A stretch of DNA of 8,990 nt from a bacterium. GTDB taxonomy: Bacteria; RBG-13-66-14. A program made the translations under genes and the position numbers. The stretch is taken from positions 1-8,990 of the forward strand of contig JAPLSK010000096.1 of the NCBI GenBank assembly GCA_026398675.1. Reading direction: 5' to 3'. The notes beneath the pieces were generated by a model. It ran no database searches and was not told the DNA's origin. It worked only from the letters and a program-made list of their open reading frames with translations. How positions within the stretch are numbered: position 1 is the first letter of the stretch; each line of letters opens with the position of its first letter. Positions 5,155 through 8,990 of this stretch are shown piece by piece.

Positions 5155-6069
5155 ATGCACCGGCCCGCACAAAACAAGAGCGATTCCACCGAAACCGTCT
5201 TCCGCAGCGGATTTGTGGTACTCCTTGGGCGCCCCAACGTCGGCAAGTCCACCCTTCTCAACACCCTGTTGGGCGAGAAGGTCGCACCCGCCACCCCCAA
5301 GCCCCAGACCACGCGCCGCCGCCTGCGTGGCGTCCTCACCGCCGAGGGCTACCAGGCGGTCTTCGTGGACACGCCGGGCTACCACCGGCCGAAGGACGAG
5401 CTCGGGCGCAGGATGATGGCGACCACCCGGAGGGCGCTGACCGACGCGGACGCCGTCCTGATTGTGGTGGACTCCACCGACCTTGGGCCGGCCGACGGCG
5501 AGCTGGGCGACCTGGCCGCGACCACGGGGAAACCGTGTTTGGTCGCCTGGAACAAGGTTGACCTTCCGCGCTCCGGCCCCCTTCCCCGGCGGCTGGGGGG
5601 CGGTGACGTCGAGGCGTTTCCGGTCTCGGCCCTCACCGGCGCGGGGCTCGAATCCCTCCTCGGCCGCCTGGTCGAGATGCTGCCCGTCGGGCCGCCGCTC
5701 TACGACGCCGACCAGCTCACCGCCGAGACCGAGCGCGAGCTGGTGGGCGAGTTCGTGCGCGAGCAGGCGATGCTCGTACTGCGCGAGGAGCTGCCCTACG
5801 CCCTCGAGGTCCACCTGGACGCCTTCGAGGACCGGCCGGGCGGCCACACCTACATCGCCGCCACCCTCTTCGTCGAGAGGAAGAGCCAGGTGGGGATAGT
5901 CGTGGGGGCCGGGGGGTCCGTCCTGCGCGGAATCGGCAGCCGGGCCCGAAGCACCGTGGAGACCTTTCTCGAACGGCGCGTGTACCTGGACCTCTCGGTC
6001 AAGGTCCGGCCCAAGTGGCGGCGCGACCCCGCGGCGCTCGACGGGTTCGGATATGGCAGGAGCCGATGA
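5155..6069 (+). CDS. era: GTPase Era
   Basis: Essential GTPase that binds 16S rRNA near its 3' end and assists 30S subunit maturation at the ribosome and inner membrane face. From the ATG at 5155 the protein is 304 residues, the family norm. G1 is G-R-P-N-V-G-K-S (25-32), the switch I region P-Q-T-T-R (50-54), G3 D-T-P-G (72-75), G4 N-K-V-D (133-136), G5 V-S-A-L (157-160). The C-terminal KH RNA-binding domain follows (V-E-R-K-S-Q-V-G-I-V-V-G-x-G-G, then V-Y-L-D-L-x-V-K-V). In the KH loop G-A-G-G replaces the more usual G-K-G-G. The start is uncertain: ATG 5101 would add 18 residues but lies about 12 bases from the predicted transcription start, and neither has a clear ribosome binding site. 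Its stop overlaps the korD start (ATGA). Confidence 0.95.
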   Translation: MHRPAQNKSDSTETVFRSGFVVLLGRPNVGKSTLLNTLLGEKVAPATPKPQTTRRRLRGVLTAEGYQAVFVDTPGYHRPKDELGRRMMATTRRALTDADAVLIVVDSTDLGPADGELGDLAATTGKPCLVAWNKVDLPRSGPLPRRLGGGDVEAFPVSALTGAGLESLLGRLVEMLPVGPPLYDADQLTAETERELVGEFVREQAMLVLREELPYALEVHLDAFEDRPGGHTYIAATLFVERKSQVGIVVGAGGSVLRGIGSRARSTVETFLERRVYLDLSVKVRPKWRRDPAALDGFGYGRSR

Positions 6070-6314
6070 CGGGCATGGGCAAGAACAACCACGGCGACAA
6101 ACCGGTGCGCATCTTCGAGGAGTGGTGCAAGGGCTGCGGCATCTGCGTCGCCTTCTGCCCCAAGGGCGTGCTGGTGCTGAACCATCTCGGCAAGGCGGAG
6201 ATAGCCCACATCGAGAACTGCCTCTACTGCAAGCTCTGCGAGATTCTATGTCTCGATTTCGCTGTCACCGTCAGGGGCAAACCCGAGGCGGAGAAAGCCG
6301 ATGTCGAAGAGTAA
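6066..6314 (+). CDS. korD: 2-oxoacid:ferredoxin oxidoreductase delta subunit
   Basis: 82-residue 2[4Fe-4S] ferredoxin-type subunit that passes electrons from the catalytic alpha/beta subunits to soluble ferredoxin. The first cluster motif is textbook: Cys 21, 24, 27 and 31 followed by Pro (C-K-G-C-G-I-C-V-A-F-C-P). The second uses Cys 52, 55, 58 and 62 but has Leu instead of the usual Pro after the last Cys. Start chosen at the ATGA overlapping the era TGA, with AGGAG (6058-6062) just upstream; an ATG at 6075 is the alternative. The 3' end overlaps korA by 14 bases. The gene order D-A-B-C is that of oorDABC/korDABC operons. Confidence 0.9.
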   Translation: MTGMGKNNHGDKPVRIFEEWCKGCGICVAFCPKGVLVLNHLGKAEIAHIENCLYCKLCEILCLDFAVTVRGKPEAEKADVEE

Positions 6315-7479
6315 GAACCTGCAGTTTTACTCGGGCAACGAGGCGATAGCCCACGGCGCGCTCTACGCCGGGTGCGACTTCTTCGCCGGCTACCCCATCA
6401 CCCCCTCTACCGAGGTGGCCGAGATAATGGCCCTGGAGCAGCCCAAGCGGGGCGGCTCCTTCATCCAGATGGAGGACGAGATAGCCTCCATGGCGGCCAT
6501 CGTGGGGGGGGCCATGGCCGGGGCCAAGTCCATGACCGCCACCAGCGGACCCGGCTTCTCCCTCATGCAGGAGAACCTGGGCTACGCGGCCATGATAGAG
6601 GCGCCCTGCGTCGTGGTGAACGTGATGCGCGGCGGGCCCTCCACCGGACTGCCCACGAAGGTCGCCCAGGGCGACGTCATGCAGGCCCGCTGGGGCACAC
6701 ACGGCGACCACCCCATCATCGCCCTTTCGCCCGAGAGCGTCCTCGAGTGCTTCACCCTCACCGTGGAGGCCTTCAACCTCGCCGAGCGGTTCCGCACCCC
6801 GGTGATTCTTCTGGCCGACGAGATGATAGGCCACATGTACGAGGTCATGGGAGTCCCCGAGCCGGGCGAGCTTCACGTGGCCGAGCGCGAGATCGCCGAG
6901 CGCCCCGCCGAGTGGTACCGCCCCTTCGAGCTCACCGCCCACGGCACCGTCCCCCTCATCCCCTTCGGCGAGGGCTACCGCTACCACGTCACGGGCCTGA
7001 CCCACGACGAGGACGGCTTCCCCACCGGGGTTCCCTCCGAGTGCGACCGGATGCTCCGCCACCTGTGCGCGAAGCTGGACAAGCACCCCGAAATACAGAT
7101 GACGGAGCAGGTGGACCTGGACGACGCCGACGTGGCCGTCGTGGCCTATGGGTGCACGGCCCGTTCCATGCGCCGGACGCTCTACGCCGCCCGGCGGGCG
7201 GGCATCAAAGCGGGCATGCTCCGGCTGAAGACCATCTGGCCGCTCCCGGAGAAGGCCATTGACGAGGTCTGCGACCGTGTGGGGCTCCTGGTGGTCCCCG
7301 AGCTCAACCTGGGGCAGCTCGTGCGCGAGGTGGAGCGCGTCAACCGCGGCCGGGCGCGCATCCTCCAGGTGAATCGCGCCGACGGCGAGATATTCAACCC
7401 CTACGACGTCGCCGACTTCCTGATCCGGACCTACCGCGGATTCCGCGAGAAGGGCGAGACCGCGGAATTCCTCTTCTGA
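6301..7479 (+). CDS. korA: 2-oxoglutarate:ferredoxin oxidoreductase alpha subunit
   Basis: 392 residues. With KorB it forms the catalytic core that converts a 2-oxoacid and CoA to acyl-CoA, CO2 and reduced ferredoxin; for 2-oxoglutarate the product is succinyl-CoA. The N-terminal pyrimidine-binding domain (about 10-240) shows G-N-E-A-I-A-H-G-A (12-20), F-A-G-Y-P-I-T-P-S-T (28-37), Q-M-E-D-E (56-60), A-T-S-G-P-G (80-85) and R-G-G-P-S-T-G-L-P-T (110-119). A domain II-type fold occupies about 270-375. There is no fused gamma domain, as it is separate here. These motifs match KorA/OorA best, but 2-ketoisovalerate enzymes are close, so substrate is inferred. Start ATG at 6301 lies inside the end of korD (14-base overlap) with a GGAG 7 bases upstream; stop TGA. 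Confidence 0.92.
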   Translation: MSKSKNLQFYSGNEAIAHGALYAGCDFFAGYPITPSTEVAEIMALEQPKRGGSFIQMEDEIASMAAIVGGAMAGAKSMTATSGPGFSLMQENLGYAAMIEAPCVVVNVMRGGPSTGLPTKVAQGDVMQARWGTHGDHPIIALSPESVLECFTLTVEAFNLAERFRTPVILLADEMIGHMYEVMGVPEPGELHVAEREIAERPAEWYRPFELTAHGTVPLIPFGEGYRYHVTGLTHDEDGFPTGVPSECDRMLRHLCAKLDKHPEIQMTEQVDLDDADVAVVAYGCTARSMRRTLYAARRAGIKAGMLRLKTIWPLPEKAIDEVCDRVGLLVVPELNLGQLVREVERVNRGRARILQVNRADGEIFNPYDVADFLIRTYRGFREKGETAEFLF

Positions 7480-7496
7480 CGCTACACGGGGGAGCC

Positions 7497-8345
7497 TTGT
7501 CGCAAAACCCGAAATCCGTCGTCCTTTCGTACCTGCGCCACCGGAAGAAGTTCCCCACGGTGTGGTGCCCCGGGTGCAGCCTGGGCATCATCATGGGGGC
7601 CCTCATCCGCGCCGTCCACAAGCTGGGGATAGACAAGGACGACGTCGCCTTCGTCTCGGGCATCGGCTGCACGGGGAGGATGCCGGTCTACACGGATTTC
7701 AACACGCTCCACGGCACCCACGGCCGCGCCCTGCCCTTCGCCACCGGGATCAAGATGGCCAAGCCCGGGCTCAAGGTGATAACCGCCATGGGGGACGGCG
7801 ACGCCACCGCCATCGGGGGCAACCACTTCATCCACACCTGCCGGCGCAACCTGGACCTGACCGCCGTCATCGTCAACAACTACATCTCCGGGATGACGGG
7901 CGGGCAGTACTCGCCGACGACCCCCACGGGCCGGCGGGCCTCCACGGCGCCCTACGGGATGATCGAGCCGACCTTCGACATCTGCAGCCTGGCCCAGGCG
8001 GCGGGGGCGACCTTCGTCGCGCGCACCACCAGCTACCACGCGGCCGCCATGACCGAGCTCTTCGCCAGGGCCATCGAGATGCGCGGATTCGCCGTGGTCG
8101 AGGTCATGGCCCACTGCTACACCACCTACGGTCGGCGCAACCGCTACGTGAGCCCCGTGGAGATGATGGAGGAGGAGAAGAAGCTGGCGGTGCCGCTGAA
8201 GGCCTTCGCGAAAATGAAGGAGAAGGACCCCGCCCACGCGCTCAAACCGGGGCAGTACCTCACCGGCGTGTTCTGCGACGACGAATCCCGCCCCGAGTTC
8301 ACCCAGGTTTACGCCGCGCTTTGCCGACGGGTTCAGGGGGGTTGA
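7497..8345 (+). CDS. korB: 2-oxoglutarate:ferredoxin oxidoreductase beta subunit
   Basis: 282 residues; the subunit holding thiamine pyrophosphate and the proximal [4Fe-4S] cluster. Cys24 and Cys27 (W-C-P-G-C), Cys58 (G-I-G-C-T-G) and Cys207 (M-A-H-C) fit the four-Cys cluster pattern of the family. The TPP/Mg motif begins M-G-D-G-D-A (98-103) and ends N-N (127-128). H-G-T-H-G-R-A (72-78) and S-G-M-T-G-G-Q-Y-S-P-T-T-P (131-143) are also typical. The start is a TTG, preceded by GGGGGAG (about 7488-7494); no ATG lies near this conserved N-terminus. It follows korA by 17 bases and korC starts right after its TGA. Confidence 0.92.
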   Translation: MSQNPKSVVLSYLRHRKKFPTVWCPGCSLGIIMGALIRAVHKLGIDKDDVAFVSGIGCTGRMPVYTDFNTLHGTHGRALPFATGIKMAKPGLKVITAMGDGDATAIGGNHFIHTCRRNLDLTAVIVNNYISGMTGGQYSPTTPTGRRASTAPYGMIEPTFDICSLAQAAGATFVARTTSYHAAAMTELFARAIEMRGFAVVEVMAHCYTTYGRRNRYVSPVEMMEEEKKLAVPLKAFAKMKEKDPAHALKPGQYLTGVFCDDESRPEFTQVYAALCRRVQGG

Positions 8346-8346
8346 G

Positions 8347-8937
8347 TTGGCCGGTATCCATTCGCACCACGGCGTGAAGATGACGGTGGTCCGCTTCGCC
8401 GGCTCCGGCGGCCAGGGCCTGATGACCTCGGGGCGCATCCTGGCCCAGGCGGCGGGGCTCTACGGCGGCCGCACGGTGCTCCAGACCCAGAGCTACGGCC
8501 CGGAAGCCCGCGGCGGCGCCGCGAAGAGCGAGGTCTGCATCGCCGACGCCCCCATAGACAACCTCAAGCCCACCCGCATTGACGTCCTGGTGGCCATGAA
8601 CCAGGCCTCCTGCGACAAGCACTCCGGCGACCTCAAGCCCGATGGCATCCTGGTCGCCGATTCGAGCTTCGTGGACAAGCCCCCCCGCGAGGACGCCTTT
8701 TCCTTCCCCTTCACCTTCCACTGCCGCGACACCCTGGGCAACCCCGTGGTGGCCAACATCATGTCGCTGGGGTACATCCTGGTCCTCACGGAGGTGACGA
8801 GCCGACAGGCGCTGACGCGGGCGCTCACCGACAACGTGCCCCAGCGGTTCCTGGAGCTCAACCTGCGGGCGTTCGAGGAGGGGGAGCGGGAGGGCGAGAA
8901 GGCCCGGGCCGCCAGGGCCGGCCGGGAGGGATTCTGA
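8347..8937 (+). CDS. korC: 2-oxoacid:ferredoxin oxidoreductase gamma subunit
   Basis: 196 residues; the gamma subunit of the KorDABC complex, which packs on the alpha/beta core. The glycine-rich F-A-G-S-G-G-Q-G-L-M opening and Y-G-P-E-A-R-G-G-A-A-K-S-E-V (50-63) are diagnostic, as is the M-N-Q-A-S region. The C-terminus (from about 175) is an unusual Glu/Arg/Ala-rich charged tail of low complexity. The start is uncertain: TTG 8347 comes one base after the korB TGA and behind a GGGGGG run; ATG 8380, which begins M-T-V-V-R-F just before the conserved segment, would give 185 residues and may be right. No terminator is seen in the 53 bases that remain, so the operon may continue. Confidence 0.92.
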   Translation: MAGIHSHHGVKMTVVRFAGSGGQGLMTSGRILAQAAGLYGGRTVLQTQSYGPEARGGAAKSEVCIADAPIDNLKPTRIDVLVAMNQASCDKHSGDLKPDGILVADSSFVDKPPREDAFSFPFTFHCRDTLGNPVVANIMSLGYILVLTEVTSRQALTRALTDNVPQRFLELNLRAFEEGEREGEKARAARAGREGF

Positions 8938-8990
8938 ACCCGGCGGATGAAGTCCGGCGGCGGCCGGGGCGCGGCAATCGAATGTCCGAG

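Noticed and set aside
7482..8438. Minus-strand open frames opposite korB and korC
   Set aside because: They are shadows of the kor genes, rich in Val, Gly, His and Arg, with no conserved motifs.
8948..8990. Start of a further gene (ATG at about 8948, open to the end)
   Set aside because: Only 14 codons are visible, with no ribosome binding site and no recognisable sequence.

Overview
This is a GC-rich bacterial window carrying one probable previously unannotated selenoprotein gene. Neighbouring genes end in TGA as a normal stop, so the code is standard apart from one in-frame TGA at 2290-2292. The mix of genes suggests an uncultivated, Gram-negative-like, probably anaerobic bacterium: ferredoxin-linked 2-oxoacid oxidation, a lipoprotein and exported beta-sandwich proteins with a shared C-terminal tail, and many small palindromic repeats between genes. 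A candidate phylum such as Coatesbacteria or a relative would fit, but that placement is an impression and not shown by the sequence.

Layout. 1-260: intergenic block of alternating palindromic repeats, ending in a terminator-like hairpin for the gene to its right. 261-1806 (minus): a two-gene unit, a lipoprotein (1384-1806) followed by an exported beta-sandwich protein (261-1343). 1807-2187: divergent promoter region with more repeats. 2188-3333 (plus): exported thioredoxin-fold protein whose active site reads W-(TGA)-G-Y-C, i.e. W-Sec-G-Y-C. A perfect 9-bp hairpin with a GCU loop follows the TGA at the spacing expected of a bacterial SECIS element. Conventional gene calling would start this gene at 2308 and lose both the signal peptide and the active site. 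3334-3630: convergent terminators and repeats. 3631-4226 (minus): MarC-family membrane protein with a one-base frameshift. 4227-4973 (minus): a short, divergent SelA-like protein lacking the PLP lysine, directly abutting marC. 4974-5154: divergent promoters. 5155-8937 (plus): era followed by korD-korA-korB-korC, tightly packed or overlapping.

How the parts relate. Era is the ribosome-assembly GTPase and heads the transcript that also carries all four subunits of a 2-oxoacid (probably 2-oxoglutarate):ferredoxin oxidoreductase. The exported proteins at 261-1343 and 2188-3333 have different domains but end in nearly the same residues ([ST]-W-G-A-I-K-A-x-F), suggesting a common surface or export fate. 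The selenoprotein needs selA/selB/selC/selD; none of the canonical set is in the window, and the SelA-like protein here looks catalytically altered.
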